Source of the DNA: Bradyrhizobium barranii subsp. apii
Lineage (GTDB): Bacteria > Pseudomonadota > Alphaproteobacteria > Rhizobiales > Xanthobacteraceae
Reading direction: 5' to 3'
DNA length: 64,000 nucleotides
NCBI RefSeq assembly: GCF_011516635.5
Contig: NZ_CP096255.1
Location: 6,384,501-6,448,500 of the forward strand
Positions 44,589-52,261 of the stretch are shown piece by piece. The position numbers and the translations under genes were made by a program. The notes under the pieces were generated by a model, which saw nothing but the letters and a program-made list of their open reading frames with translations, searched no databases and was not told where the DNA came from. How positions within the stretch are numbered: position 1 is the first letter of the stretch; every line of letters starts with the position of its first letter.

Positions 44589-45191
44589 CTATTTTGTTCG
44601 CGTGGCGCGTCGCCGCGGCTTCCTTGTGTCGGACAACGCGTTGACGGCGGCTTCGAGTGCCTTCCGGTCGACGACGTTGGGATCGAACCGCTCCGGGCCC
44701 CAGAGGCGCATGTGTCCGTGCTCGGGATGGGCGGGGTCGCTGATGGCGGCGAGGTATTCGGCATAGCCTGGCGCACCGCCGACGTCTTCCGGAGGACAAC
44801 GACCGGCGGCCTCGAGCAGGAAGGGAAGCCCCTCCGTCGTGGTGTTCTCGAACCATTTTTCGAGCTTGATCACATGGTCCCAGCTGTCGCCGAAGTCATA
44901 GAGATAGTGGATCGTCTTGGCGCCGGTCTCGCGAACGATATCGCACAGCCGCGCTTTGCGGGCATCCATGGGCTGGTGACCGTAATCATTGTCGGGGTCG
45001 GGAATCCCCCAATGTGCCTCACCAGCAAAGAACTCGAAGAGGTGACTGTTCGTCCAGCCGAATGCCTCCTGAAGCGTCAGATGCAGCCGATCAAGGCGCA
45101 GGGTGACGGGTACGACAAGGCGACGCATCACCTCCGGCTTCACATCCTTGAGGGTCACCTTGATCCGGACCGCGGTCGTGTTCAGGCTCAT
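44589..45191 (-). CDS. Plasmid pRiA4b ORF-3 family protein, IS66 passenger
   Basis: Protein of 200 residues of the pRiA4b ORF-3 family: RIKVTLKDVKPEVMRRLVVPVTLRLDRLHLTLQEAFGWTNSHLFEF, then HYLYDFGDSWDHVIKLEKW and CPPEDVGGAPGYAEYL. Function is unknown; the family is often found beside IS66 and on rhizobial plasmids. Its ATG overlaps the tnpC stop (ATGA), and its stop lies 41 bp inside the element end, so it moves with the IS. This is the clearest reason to call it a passenger rather than a chromosomal gene. The C-terminus is basic (RKPRRRATRTK). Confidence 0.92.
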   Translation of the reverse strand: MSLNTTAVRIKVTLKDVKPEVMRRLVVPVTLRLDRLHLTLQEAFGWTNSHLFEFFAGEAHWGIPDPDNDYGHQPMDARKARLCDIVRETGAKTIHYLYDFGDSWDHVIKLEKWFENTTTEGLPFLLEAAGRCPPEDVGGAPGYAEYLAAISDPAHPEHGHMRLWGPERFDPNVVDRKALEAAVNALSDTRKPRRRATRTK

Positions 45192-45749
45192 GCCGCCAGC
45201 CTCGGATCGCGTGTATGCATCGTATAGGTCGACGCCCAGGGAAGCAGTTCGTCCAGTCGCGCTGCAGGCCAACCATTGACGAGCTTGGCGAGAACGTCAG
45301 CGAGCCAGTGCTCGGCACTGACGCCATTGAGCTTACAGGTCTCAATGAGCGAAGCCAGCAATGCCCAATTCCCGGCGCCTTCGTCGCAACCGGCAAAAAG
45401 AGAGTTCTTGGCGTTGAGCTTGATCGGTCGCATCGCACGCTCGACAGCATTCGTGTCCATTTCGATGCGCCCATCATCAAGATAGAGCGTCAGGCCGTCC
45501 CAATGACGTAGTGCATAGCGCAAAGCCTTCGCCGTGTCGCTCTTCTGCGCAAGGTGATCGAGCTTGGCCTCAAACCACTGCTTCAAGGCTGCAACCAGAG
45601 GCCGGGTATGCGCTTGTCGGCCAGCACGGCGCTCGTCCGCAGATCGGCCGCGGAGGGCCTTCTCGACCGCGTAAAGCTGGGCGATGCGCTCAAGAGCCTC
45701 GCGGGCAACCGGAGCTGGCGCAGGCGCAGCCTCCCGCTCGATCTTCACA
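45188..45749 (-). pseudogene. tnpC: IS66 tnpC, 3' part (separated by IS21 insertion)
   Basis: C-terminal ~187 residues of IS66 transposase TnpC (FVKIEREAAPAP, LERIAQLYAVEKALRGRSADERR, HWDGLTLYLDDGRIEMDTNAVERAMRPIKLNAKNSLFAG). The catalytic C-terminal region is intact. If the IS21 element (45757-48348) and one copy of the 7-bp duplication are removed, this part rejoins the 5' part in frame as RRQFVKIERE, giving about 521 residues, the normal TnpC length. The split form cannot be a working transposase. Confidence 0.95.
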
Positions 45750-45756
45750 AACTGGC
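45750..45756 (+). repeat. IS21 target-site duplication, left
   Basis: AACTGGC, repeated at 48349-48355. An extra shared A makes an 8-bp reading possible. Confidence 0.85.
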
Positions 45757-45770
45757 TGCATGTTTCGCGG

Positions 45771-45849
45771 GATCGTGAGCACGGATTTCAGGGGATCGTG
45801 AGCAGAGATTTCAGACGATCGTGAGCACGGATTTCGCGGGATCGTGAGC
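45771..45849 (+). repeat. Subterminal 23-bp phased repeats, left end of IS21 A
   Basis: GATCGTGAGC at 45771, 45794, 45817 and 45840, each step exactly 23 bp. These are the likely IstA binding sites. Confidence 0.85.
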
Positions 45850-45929
45850 AGCTTTTCAGCAACTCAGCCCGCTTCGGCCGACAACTCAACCGGCTTAGGA
45901 ACTGCCTCGTCAGTGAACGAGGAAGGCCG

Positions 45930-47471
45930 ATGCCCACCCAGAGATTGTCGATGCGCCGGATCAAAGAGGTTCTCCGCTTAAAACATGTTCAAGGCTTGCC
46001 GGAGCGAGCCATCGCGCGCACCTTGGGCATCAGCAACGGCGCCGTGCACAGCTATCTACGCCGAGCCGGGGCTGCCGGGCTGAACTGGCCGTTGCCGGCC
46101 GGAATGAGCGACGAGGACCTGGAGCTGCTGCTTTTCCCGGCGCCGAGGCCTGCGTCGCAGAGCCCCCAGCGGGCCGTTCCCGACTGGGGCTATGTCGACA
46201 AGGAGCTGCGCCGACGCAACGTGACCCGTCGGCTGCTGTGGGACGAGTATCGCGCCACCCATCCCGATGGCTTCGGCTACACCTGGTTCTGCACGACGTA
46301 CGAGGCCTGGAAGGGGCGAGCCCGGCCTTCGATGCGGCAGACGCATCTGGGCGGCGAGAAGGTTTTCGTGGATTTCGCCGGCGACACCATCGACGTCATC
46401 GATCCCTCAAACGGGGAAGTGCAGTCGATGAAGCTGTTCGTCGCGGCGATGGGCGCCTCCAACTATACCTATGCCGAGGCCTGTCCAAGCGAGGGGCTCG
46501 CCGACTGGATCCGGGTCCACATCAATCTTTTCGCCTTCCTCGGCGGCGTGCCGACATTCGTAGTCTGCGACAATCTCAAGGCCGCCGTCACCAATCCCGA
46601 CCGCCACGATCCCGGCCTCAACCGAACCTATGCCGAGATGGCGAGCCATTACGGCACGGCCATTCTCGCAGCCCGGCCGCGGCGCCCAAAAGATAAGGCA
46701 AAGGTCGAAGTTGCGGTGCAAGTCGCCCAGCGATGGATTCTGGCGCGGCTGCGCAACCAACGCTTCTTTTCGTTGGCGGAGCTGAACGCAGCCATCAAAA
46801 CACTCGTCGTCGAACTCAATGCAAGGCAGATGCGCGACTTTGGCGCCAGTCGCGCCGAACTGTTCGCCGAGCTCGACAAGCCCAAGCTTACAAAGCTGCC
46901 GGACCAGGCTTACGCTTTCGCACGCTGGAAGCGATGCCGGATCGGCCCCGACTATCATATCGAGATCGATGGACACTGGTATTCCGCGCCGTATCGGCTC
47001 ATCCGTGAGCTTGTCGACGCACGCATCGATGACAGAACGGTCGAGATCTTCCACAACGGCCGCAGGATCGCCAGCCACGCCCGCGCGCCCAACCGGCGGG
47101 GCCACACCACCATCGCCGACCATATGCCCAGCGCCCATCGGCGCTACGGTCAATGGACGCCCGCCGGAGTGATCGTCGCCGGCGAGCGGATCGGTCCGTC
47201 GACCGCCGCCTTCTTCCAGGCCGTGATCGCGGCCCGGCCGCATCCCGAGCAAGGCTTTCGCACCTGCCTCGGCATTCTGTCACTGGTCAAAAGCTACAGC
47301 GCGGAGCGCGTCGAAGCGGCCTGCCGGCGCGGCATTCTGATCAAGGCGCGATCCGTCGCCTCGATCCGCTCCATCCTCCAGAACGGTCTGGATCGTACCT
47401 TTCTCGACGAGCCCTCCGAACACCAACCCCTGCGCCACGGCAACATCCGCGGCCGCGATTATTTTCACTGA
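45930..47471 (+). CDS. istA: IS21 transposase IstA (element A)
   Basis: DDE transposase of 513 residues. N-terminal helix-turn-helix: RIKEVLRLKHVQGLPERAIARTLGISNGAVHSYLRRA. Catalytic-core aspartates lie in KVFVDFAGDTIDVID and VCDNLKAAV, and the glutamate in RPKDKAKVEVAVQVAQ. It acts with IstB, binding the subterminal repeats and joining the element to its target. GAGGAAGG precedes the ATG. It is intact and 16 bp upstream of istB. Confidence 0.97.
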   Translation: MPTQRLSMRRIKEVLRLKHVQGLPERAIARTLGISNGAVHSYLRRAGAAGLNWPLPAGMSDEDLELLLFPAPRPASQSPQRAVPDWGYVDKELRRRNVTRRLLWDEYRATHPDGFGYTWFCTTYEAWKGRARPSMRQTHLGGEKVFVDFAGDTIDVIDPSNGEVQSMKLFVAAMGASNYTYAEACPSEGLADWIRVHINLFAFLGGVPTFVVCDNLKAAVTNPDRHDPGLNRTYAEMASHYGTAILAARPRRPKDKAKVEVAVQVAQRWILARLRNQRFFSLAELNAAIKTLVVELNARQMRDFGASRAELFAELDKPKLTKLPDQAYAFARWKRCRIGPDYHIEIDGHWYSAPYRLIRELVDARIDDRTVEIFHNGRRIASHARAPNRRGHTTIADHMPSAHRRYGQWTPAGVIVAGERIGPSTAAFFQAVIAARPHPEQGFRTCLGILSLVKSYSAERVEAACRRGILIKARSVASIRSILQNGLDRTFLDEPSEHQPLRHGNIRGRDYFH

Positions 47472-47487
47472 AGCCAAGGAGACCTGT

Positions 47488-48249
47488 ATGCTCAACCATC
47501 CCACCCACGAACGCCTGATCGAGCTCGGCTTGAGCGGCATGGCCAAGGCCTTCGAGGAGCAGCGACGATCGCCTGATCTCGAAGCCTTGCCGTTCGAAGA
47601 TCGCATCGGCCTGCTGGTCGACCGGGAAGCGGCGGAACGCGACACCAGGCGGCTCACCACGCGCCTCAAGCTGGCCTCGCTCCGCCAGAATGCCTGCGTG
47701 GAGGACGTCGATTTGCGCACGCCGCGGGGTATCGACCGGGCCGTCTTCGCCAAGCTCGCCAGCGGCGACTGGATCGATCGCCACGAGAATTTGCTCATAA
47801 CCGGGGCGACCGGATTGGGCAAAAGTTGGTTAGCCTGTGCCCTCGGCCACAAGGCCTGCCGAGATAATCGCTCGGTCCTCTATCACCGCGTCCCAAGATT
47901 GTTCGAAGCGTTGGGGCTCGCGCGGGGCGATGGACGTTATGCCCGCTTGCTCAAAACCCTTGGCCGCGCCCAGGTTCTGATTTTGGATGATTGGGGATTG
48001 TCGGTGCTCACCGCTGCCGAGCGGCGCGATCTACTGGAAATCCTTGACGATCGCCATGGCCGCTCCTCCACCATCGTAACCAGCCAACTCCCTGTGGACA
48101 CATGGCACGAAGTTATCGGAGATCCCACGCTAGGCGACGCGATTCTGGATCGCCTCGTCCACAACGCTCACCGCCTCCAGCTTGCTGGCGAAAGCATGCG
48201 AAAACGCAACGCCAAAACCATCACCCTTGACGAGCAGCCAGAACGCTGA
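47488..48249 (+). CDS. istB: IS21 helper ATPase IstB (element A)
   Basis: AAA+ ATPase of 253 residues that selects the target for IstA. Walker A is GATGLGKSWLACALG, Walker B LILDDWGLSVL, sensor region TIVTSQLPVDTWHEVIGDPTLGDAILDRLVHNAHRLQL. CAAGGAG sits before the ATG. Intact; its C-terminus lies about 100 bp from the right end of the element. Confidence 0.97.
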   Translation: MLNHPTHERLIELGLSGMAKAFEEQRRSPDLEALPFEDRIGLLVDREAAERDTRRLTTRLKLASLRQNACVEDVDLRTPRGIDRAVFAKLASGDWIDRHENLLITGATGLGKSWLACALGHKACRDNRSVLYHRVPRLFEALGLARGDGRYARLLKTLGRAQVLILDDWGLSVLTAAERRDLLEILDDRHGRSSTIVTSQLPVDTWHEVIGDPTLGDAILDRLVHNAHRLQLAGESMRKRNAKTITLDEQPER

Positions 48250-48279
48250 CCCTATCACCGCCTCGGCCGGAGCGAGGCT

Positions 48280-48335
48280 GCTCACGATCGTCTGAATTCG
48301 GCGCTCATGATCGCGCGAAATCGCTGCTCACGATC
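48280..48335 (-). repeat. Subterminal 23-bp phased repeats, right end of IS21 A
   Basis: GCTCACGATC at 48280 and 48326 with a one-base variant (GCTCATGATC) at 48303: inverted relative to the left-end set and again spaced 23 bp. Confidence 0.85.
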
Positions 48336-48348
48336 ACTGAAATATGCA

Positions 48349-49352
48349 AACTGGCGCCGCAGATGCGACCAGCAGAAGGCGAGCGTCCCGGACAGGGCGT
48401 CCGCACGCGTCTCTCGGGTCATGGTCTTGTAAGCCTGATAGCCGTCGCAGTGGATGATGCCGCGATAGCCCTCCAGCAGCCGCAAGCCATGAACGGCGCC
48501 GCGGCCCGGTGCATAGGCATAGACTACCCCAGGCGGATCAGGTCCGGCCCAAGGCCTGTCATCGCGTGACAGCGCCCAGAAGTAGCCGGTTTTTGTTCTG
48601 CCGCGCCCCGGATCCAGCACCGGCGCCGGGGTCTCATCGACACAGAGCTTCGAGGAGGCGAGCAGAAGCTGGCGCAGACGATGCCACACGGGCTTCAATT
48701 CCTGGGCGGCATAGCCGACCCAGAAGGCGAGCGTGGAACGATCCAGCGCTATTCCGTGCGTCGCCAGCATCTGCGCCTGGCGGTAAAGCGGCAAATGCCA
48801 GTGATACTTGGCATCGATCACATGCGCGACCAGCCGCTCGGTGGGCAATCCTCCCCTGATCAATCGCTCGGGAGCCGCGTGCTGCAGGACGACGCCATGA
48901 CAGGCGCGGCAGGCCAGCTTGGGACGGCGGGTGATGATGACGCGATACTGCGCCGGAACGACGTCGAGCCTCTGGCTCTCATCCTGACCAATCTCGAAGA
49001 GGTTGCCCTTACAAGACGGGCAGCAGCTCTCGGCCGGCATCATAGTCTCGATGACGCGCGGCAAATGCTCCGGCAGCTGACCACGGTTGGCTCTGCGCGC
49101 GGCAGCTCTCTTCTCGCCTGTTTTGGGATTGGCACGATTCTCGGCGGCTTCGAGAGCCGCAACGGCCTGATCGATATCCTCCAGAACAAGCTGCAGCTGA
49201 TCAGCGTCCAGCTTTTCCGAGGACCGACCGAACTGCGCATCTTTCGCAAGCTTGAGCAACCGCTCGAGCCGGGCGCAGCGATCCAGCAGAGCCGCGGCAA
49301 AGGCACGCAACTCGGCTGGATCGCTCGGTAGCTCATCAGGCAAATCACTCAT
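48349..49352 (-). pseudogene. tnpC: IS66 tnpC, 5' part (separated by IS21 insertion)
   Basis: N-terminal ~335 residues of TnpC: coiled region LLDRCARLERLLKLAKDAQFGRSSEKLDADQL, zinc-binding CCPSCKGN with a later CRACHGVV, and the catalytic-domain start LCVDETPAPVLDPGRGRTKTGYFW and IIHCDGYQAYKT. The frame ends inside the inserted IS21. It starts at 49352, 51 bp from tnpB. Together with 45188-45749 it makes one complete gene. Confidence 0.95.
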
Positions 49353-49403
49353 TGGCCCGAGCTTGCCATGCTTCGCGTCACGATGCAGCGATGATTTGCA
49401 TTT

Positions 49404-49757
49404 TTACGCAAGCGCTTTCGGCTGCGGGATCCGAGGCGCGTGCATGCGCGTCCAATCCATGCCGGCCAGCAGTGCTGACAGCTGGGCCCCATTCATCCGC
49501 ATCACACCGGCCACGATGGGTGGCCATTTGAAGCCGCTGCCATCGAGCCGCTTCCAGTACATCACAAGGCCGCTGCCATCCCAGACGACGATCTTCACCC
49601 GATCGGCGCGCTTCGCACGGAACACCACCGCCACGCCCTTCATCGGGTCATGGCCCAGCGTATCCTTCGCCAGCAGCGCCAAGCCCTCTGCACCCTTCCT
49701 GAAGTCCACAGGTTGCGTCGCCACGTAGATCATGAGGCTCGCCGGCATCGTCAGCAT
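49404..49757 (-). CDS. tnpB: IS66 accessory protein TnpB
   Basis: IS66 ORF2-type protein of 117 residues, required with TnpA and TnpC for IS66 transposition. Family pattern: MIYVATQPVDFRKGAEGLALLAKDTLGHDPMKGVAVVFRAKRADRVKIVVWDGSGLVMYWKRLDGSGFKWP. It overlaps the end of tnpA by 7 bp. Intact. Confidence 0.97.
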   Translation of the reverse strand: MLTMPASLMIYVATQPVDFRKGAEGLALLAKDTLGHDPMKGVAVVFRAKRADRVKIVVWDGSGLVMYWKRLDGSGFKWPPIVAGVMRMNGAQLSALLAGMDWTRMHAPRIPQPKALA

Positions 49758-50173
49758 GAACGTGTCCGTCGCAGCGCAATGAACACATCGCTCAACGCAG
49801 CAAGGCCAGGCGCCCCGCGCACCTCCACGCGCGCGCCCTGGAACTCAACCGTAACAATGGCTGCTTCCGGCGAACCGGAGGGCTCTGCGGCCGCAGGCAA
49901 CGCTAATTCCGACACCACCGGCACGAACGACAGCGTGTCCGCCGACGCCGGCAATACCAACTGGCCCAAACGCGCCCGGCGCCGCCAATCATGCACCTGC
50001 TGGGGCCGGCAGCCATGGCGACGAGCGACGTCTGTTACAACCGCCCCCGGTTCGAGGCTTTCCGCCGCAATCTGCGCCTTCAAATCATCCGGCCAGCGCT
50101 TTCGACCTGCGCCAGCGAACACTTCAATACGCGGTGACAACGGTCGTCTTATGTCGTCAGAATGGTCGTCCAT
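49751..50173 (-). CDS. tnpA: IS66 protein TnpA
   Basis: IS66 ORF1-type protein of 140 residues from the ATG at 50173 (GGAAGGG upstream). It has a helix-turn-helix of the IS3/IS66 OrfA type: KRWPDDLKAQIAAESLEPGAVVTDVARRHGCRPQQVHDWRRRAR. It lies just inside the right inverted repeat and is the first gene of the tnpABC-passenger series. Intact. Confidence 0.95.
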   Translation of the reverse strand: MDDHSDDIRRPLSPRIEVFAGAGRKRWPDDLKAQIAAESLEPGAVVTDVARRHGCRPQQVHDWRRRARLGQLVLPASADTLSFVPVVSELALPAAAEPSGSPEAAIVTVEFQGARVEVRGAPGLAALSDVFIALRRTRSC

Positions 50174-50261
50174 TGTGAGCACCCTTCCAGAAGATGACTC
50201 TTCTAACGGTGCTCTCAAGACTCCGCACAAACAATCAGACGGGCCTCGGCGCTACGCTTAC

Positions 50262-50269
50262 GCTCGACC
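50262..50269 (+). repeat. IS66 target-site duplication, right
   Basis: GCTCGACC, the second copy of the duplication at 44540-44547. Confidence 0.9.
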
Positions 50270-50521
50270 GGTCCTCGCGCTAGTTTGAAGGACCTCGTGT
50301 TGCCAGACAGAGCGGTCGTCCCCATCGTATAGTGATCAGAAATCGCCAGCCACGAAAAGACCAGACTACTGGCGATTGCCGCGCTTGCGCCGCCTGCTTG
50401 GGCGGAAGGGCGCGGGTACGGGTGCCAGGGCGAGCCCCTGGTACGGTATGGCAATCATCCCTCGACCATGGCCGACGAGTGCCGGTCATGCCAGTCCCGT
50501 GGATTATCGAAGAGCTGATCT

Positions 50522-50788
50522 ATGGCCAAAAGCATTCTTGTCATCGTTGCAATTCTCGCAATTTCTACTTCTGGCGCTTTGGCCGCACAGAGGACCCATC
50601 ATGGCCGCGCGTCGCCTGCGCCGGCGCCGAGCGAGGGGTCGAGGGGGCTGAGCCCATATGCTGTGGGCCCAGGTAATTCCAACGACCGCGAGATGTACAT
50701 CAAGAACCTGCGCGATTCCGGGTATAATCCGGAGAACAACTTCAACAGGTTCGGGAACGTGCAGGCAGCACCTTATGGGGGCGGCTAA
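50522..50788 (+). CDS. Small secreted hypothetical protein
   Basis: 88 residues with a clean signal peptide (MAKSILVIVAILAISTSGALA, cut before AQRTHH). The mature part is short, polar and proline/glycine-rich, with a SNDREMYIKNLRDSGYNPENNFN segment that looks conserved-like and a glycine-rich end. I do not recognise the family. It lies 250 bp right of the IS66 element. The region before it holds a 9-bp-arm hairpin (about 50341-50377) and a second GC hairpin near 50420-50443. Confidence 0.6.
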   Translation: MAKSILVIVAILAISTSGALAAQRTHHGRASPAPAPSEGSRGLSPYAVGPGNSNDREMYIKNLRDSGYNPENNFNRFGNVQAAPYGGG

Positions 50789-50830
50789 ACCTCGAATCCC
50801 GTTAACCCGGTACCGGCGCGGCTGCCGTCG

Positions 50831-51049
50831 CTAGGCCCGCCAAAACGGCTTTTCGAGTTCGTGCGCGATGTCGCTCCGGGAGACGCCGATATCGTGCAGG
50901 TCGGGCTCGGTCCAGCGCGCGAGCTCCCGGCGATCGCGATAACGCTGCCGCCAGAGATGAAGGGTCGCGCCAACGCTGGCCCAAACCTCGTAGAGGTTGA
51001 CGAGAGCCTTGATATCAGCGGAGATCAGGCGTGTTGAAGACAACTTCAC
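50831..51049 (-). CDS. DUF1127 (YjiS-like) small protein
   Basis: 72 residues from a GTG start at 51049, chosen because GGGGGAG lies 9 nt upstream and this gives the usual DUF1127 length. The domain is at the C-terminus: HLWRQRYRDRRELARWTEPDLHDIGVSRSDIAHELEKPFWRA. DUF1127 proteins are small arginine-rich proteins of alphaproteobacteria linked to phosphate, RNA and stress responses. A perfect 18-bp palindrome lies 48 bp upstream (51097-51114), which would be inside the gene if the longer frame (from 51169) were used. Confidence 0.85.
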   Translation of the reverse strand: MKLSSTRLISADIKALVNLYEVWASVGATLHLWRQRYRDRRELARWTEPDLHDIGVSRSDIAHELEKPFWRA

Positions 51050-51096
51050 AGCTTTATCTCCCCCTATAAGTTCGGGAGGACTGTATCGCTGTGCTA

Positions 51097-51114
51097 CTGA
51101 CAGCATACTGTCAG
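51097..51114. promoter_or_regulatory. Perfect 7-4-7 palindrome upstream of DUF1127 gene
   Basis: CTGACAGCATACTGTCAG, with GCTAC/GTAGC outer arms nearby. Operator-like by symmetry and position. Confidence 0.5.
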
Positions 51115-51292
51115 CAGCAGGTAGCATCTCTGGCCCAAGGAACGGAGATGCCCCGGCTTCGGCTGACAATCACTTTGCGTCATGTATTCTTGGGAAGTCC
51201 GATGTTGGCCCATCAGCGAAGTGACGACACCGCTCAAGGAGGTCCGCTTAGCGAGGCGGTGCGGACTGGATTTGCTCGCTCTGAGTTCTTCG

Positions 51293-51315
51293 CATTTTGA
51301 CCCGAAGTCGACCTT
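51293..51315 (+). repeat. Dispersed intergenic repeat, copy d
   Basis: CATTTTGACCCGAAGTCGAC core; a diverged first part (GTCCGATGTTGGCCCATC) lies near 51197. Confidence 0.45.
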
Positions 51316-51369
51316 AAACTCGTAACCAGCGAGAGGCTGATCGCAGCTTAGCAGAGTCCTTGGTGGGAC

Positions 51370-51990
51370 TTAGCACAAGCGGCACGCTCCCCAGGATCCG
51401 CAGCAACCCGCGCAACCACCGAACCCCCAGCCACCATACCCCCAGTCATCGAACCCGATGTCGTCATAGAATCCGATGCTGAACCCGCAGCCGCCGCAAC
51501 CGCAACCACGGAAGCCACGGCAACCACGGAAGCCACCGCAACCTCGGATGCCAACGAACCCGCTACCACCGCAACCTCGAATGCCAACGAGCCCGCCACC
51601 ACCGCAACCTCGGATGCCAACAAACCCACCACCACCGCAACCTCGGCCGCCAACAAACCCGCCGCCGCCGCAACCTCGGCCGCCGCCGCACCCCCCGCCA
51701 CCATGGCCGCACCCGCAACCACCGCACCCCCGCGCTAGCTGCACGCCGCCGCCAAAGTTTTCTCTATCGAAAAGATGGAACGTGGCCAGACTGACGTCGG
51801 CCATTTCCTCTTCGCCAAGAAAGAAGCGCTGATTTGGCGAGGTGTTGGATTGCGGGATACCGGTAGCGGGCATCGTGGATGCGGATGCGCTACTCGCCAG
51901 CGAAAGACCCAGTCCGGCCGCACCTAGCACCTTCACGGTGGCGGCTTTGGCTGTGCGCTTCTGCTTCGAAGCTTGCTTGACCCGTGGCAT
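51370..51990 (-). CDS. Cys/Gly-rich tandem-repeat secreted peptide, RiPP-precursor-like
   Basis: 206 residues, ATG at 51990 with GGAGGG upstream. Basic N-terminus (MPRVKQASKQKRTAKAATVK), hydrophobic export segment ending SSASAS, then an acidic leader-like stretch (LGEEEMADVSLATFHLFDREN). From residue 87 the chain is almost only Gly, Cys, Arg and aromatics: 18 cysteines, with four tandem 11-residue units RGCGGGGFVG(I/G) at residues 105-148 and a Cys-rich tail ending CRLC. It resembles Cys/Gly-rich bacteriocin precursors (heterocycloanthracin-like) or rSAM-modified Gly-repeat peptides, but no maturase gene is in the window. A structural or metal-binding secreted protein is the alternative. Confidence 0.7.
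   Translation of the reverse strand: MPRVKQASKQKRTAKAATVKVLGAAGLGLSLASSASASTMPATGIPQSNTSPNQRFFLGEEEMADVSLATFHLFDRENFGGGVQLARGCGGCGCGHGGGGCGGGRGCGGGGFVGGRGCGGGGFVGIRGCGGGGLVGIRGCGGSGFVGIRGCGGFRGCRGFRGCGCGGCGFSIGFYDDIGFDDWGYGGWGFGGCAGCCGSWGACRLC
51547..51678 (-). repeat. Four in-frame 33-bp tandem repeats
   Basis: Four units of 33 bp encode the 11-residue repeats RGCGG(G/S)G(F/L)VG(I/G). The units differ at a few bases, so copy-number change by slippage or recombination is possible. Confidence 0.85.
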
Positions 51991-52183
51991 GATCGCACCC
52001 TCCGTAGTTCTTGTGAAAGCGCTCTGCAAGAGTGCGCTCGGCGAAACCGGCGCGCAAGGGTTACCTGTGCCATAAAATGCGAAACATCTCATCGAGCTCC
52101 ATTCATCTTCAGAACCGAGATCGACACATGACCGCTTTTGGTTGAGCAGAATCACGCCAGCCGACCAGCGCAAGAGGCGTCGC

Positions 52184-52259
52184 GATGTCGGCTGTCTACG
52201 GGAAAGCGGACGTCACACGATGGTTGGGCTGACCCCAGCTTTTGACCCAAAGCGGAAAT
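52184..52259 (+). repeat. Dispersed intergenic repeat, copy e (two-part)
   Basis: GATGTCGGCTGTCTACGGG then AAGCGGACGT, followed at 52236-52259 by CAGCTTTTGACCCAAAGCGG; the most complete two-part copy in the window, next to the second IS21. Confidence 0.55.
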
Positions 52260-52261
52260 CA

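Larger units (their letters stand above)
45757..48348 (+). mobile_element. IS21-family element A, inserted in IS66 tnpC
   Basis: 2592 bp, ends TGCAT..ATGCA, flanked by the 7-bp duplication AACTGGC. It carries intact istA and istB. Subterminal repeats of GATCGTGAGC occur at exact 23-bp steps at both ends. Intact genes, perfect duplication and clean frame restoration of tnpC on removal point to a recent insertion. Confidence 0.95.
44548..50261 (-). mobile_element. IS66-family element with passenger gene, interrupted by an IS21-family element
   Basis: Bounded by inverted repeats that both begin GTAAGCGTAGC and continue to GGCCC (44548-44568 and 50241-50261), flanked by a perfect 8-bp duplication GCTCGACC. 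It carries tnpA, tnpB and tnpC on the minus strand plus a pRiA4b ORF-3-type gene at the tnpC end. tnpC is split by a 2592-bp IS21-type insertion. Without that insertion and its 7-bp duplication the element is about 3.1 kb. Confidence 0.95.

Noticed and set aside
45771..45849. 23-bp spaced repeats as plasmid iterons or DnaA boxes
   Set aside because: They lie at the very end of an IS21 element, recur inverted at the other end and fit IstA-binding repeats; no replication gene is near.
50341..50443. Two hairpins (9-bp arms AATCGCCAG/CTGGCGATT; GTGCCAGGG/CCCTGGTAC) as a possible tRNA or small RNA
   Set aside because: No GGTTCGANTCC T-arm, no acceptor pairing and no cloverleaf spacing. A small RNA remains possible but cannot be supported.
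51547..51678. Regular 33-bp repeats as a possible CRISPR array
   Set aside because: The repeats are contiguous without spacers, are exact multiples of three and encode in-frame 11-residue units of a protein with start, ribosome site and signal sequence.
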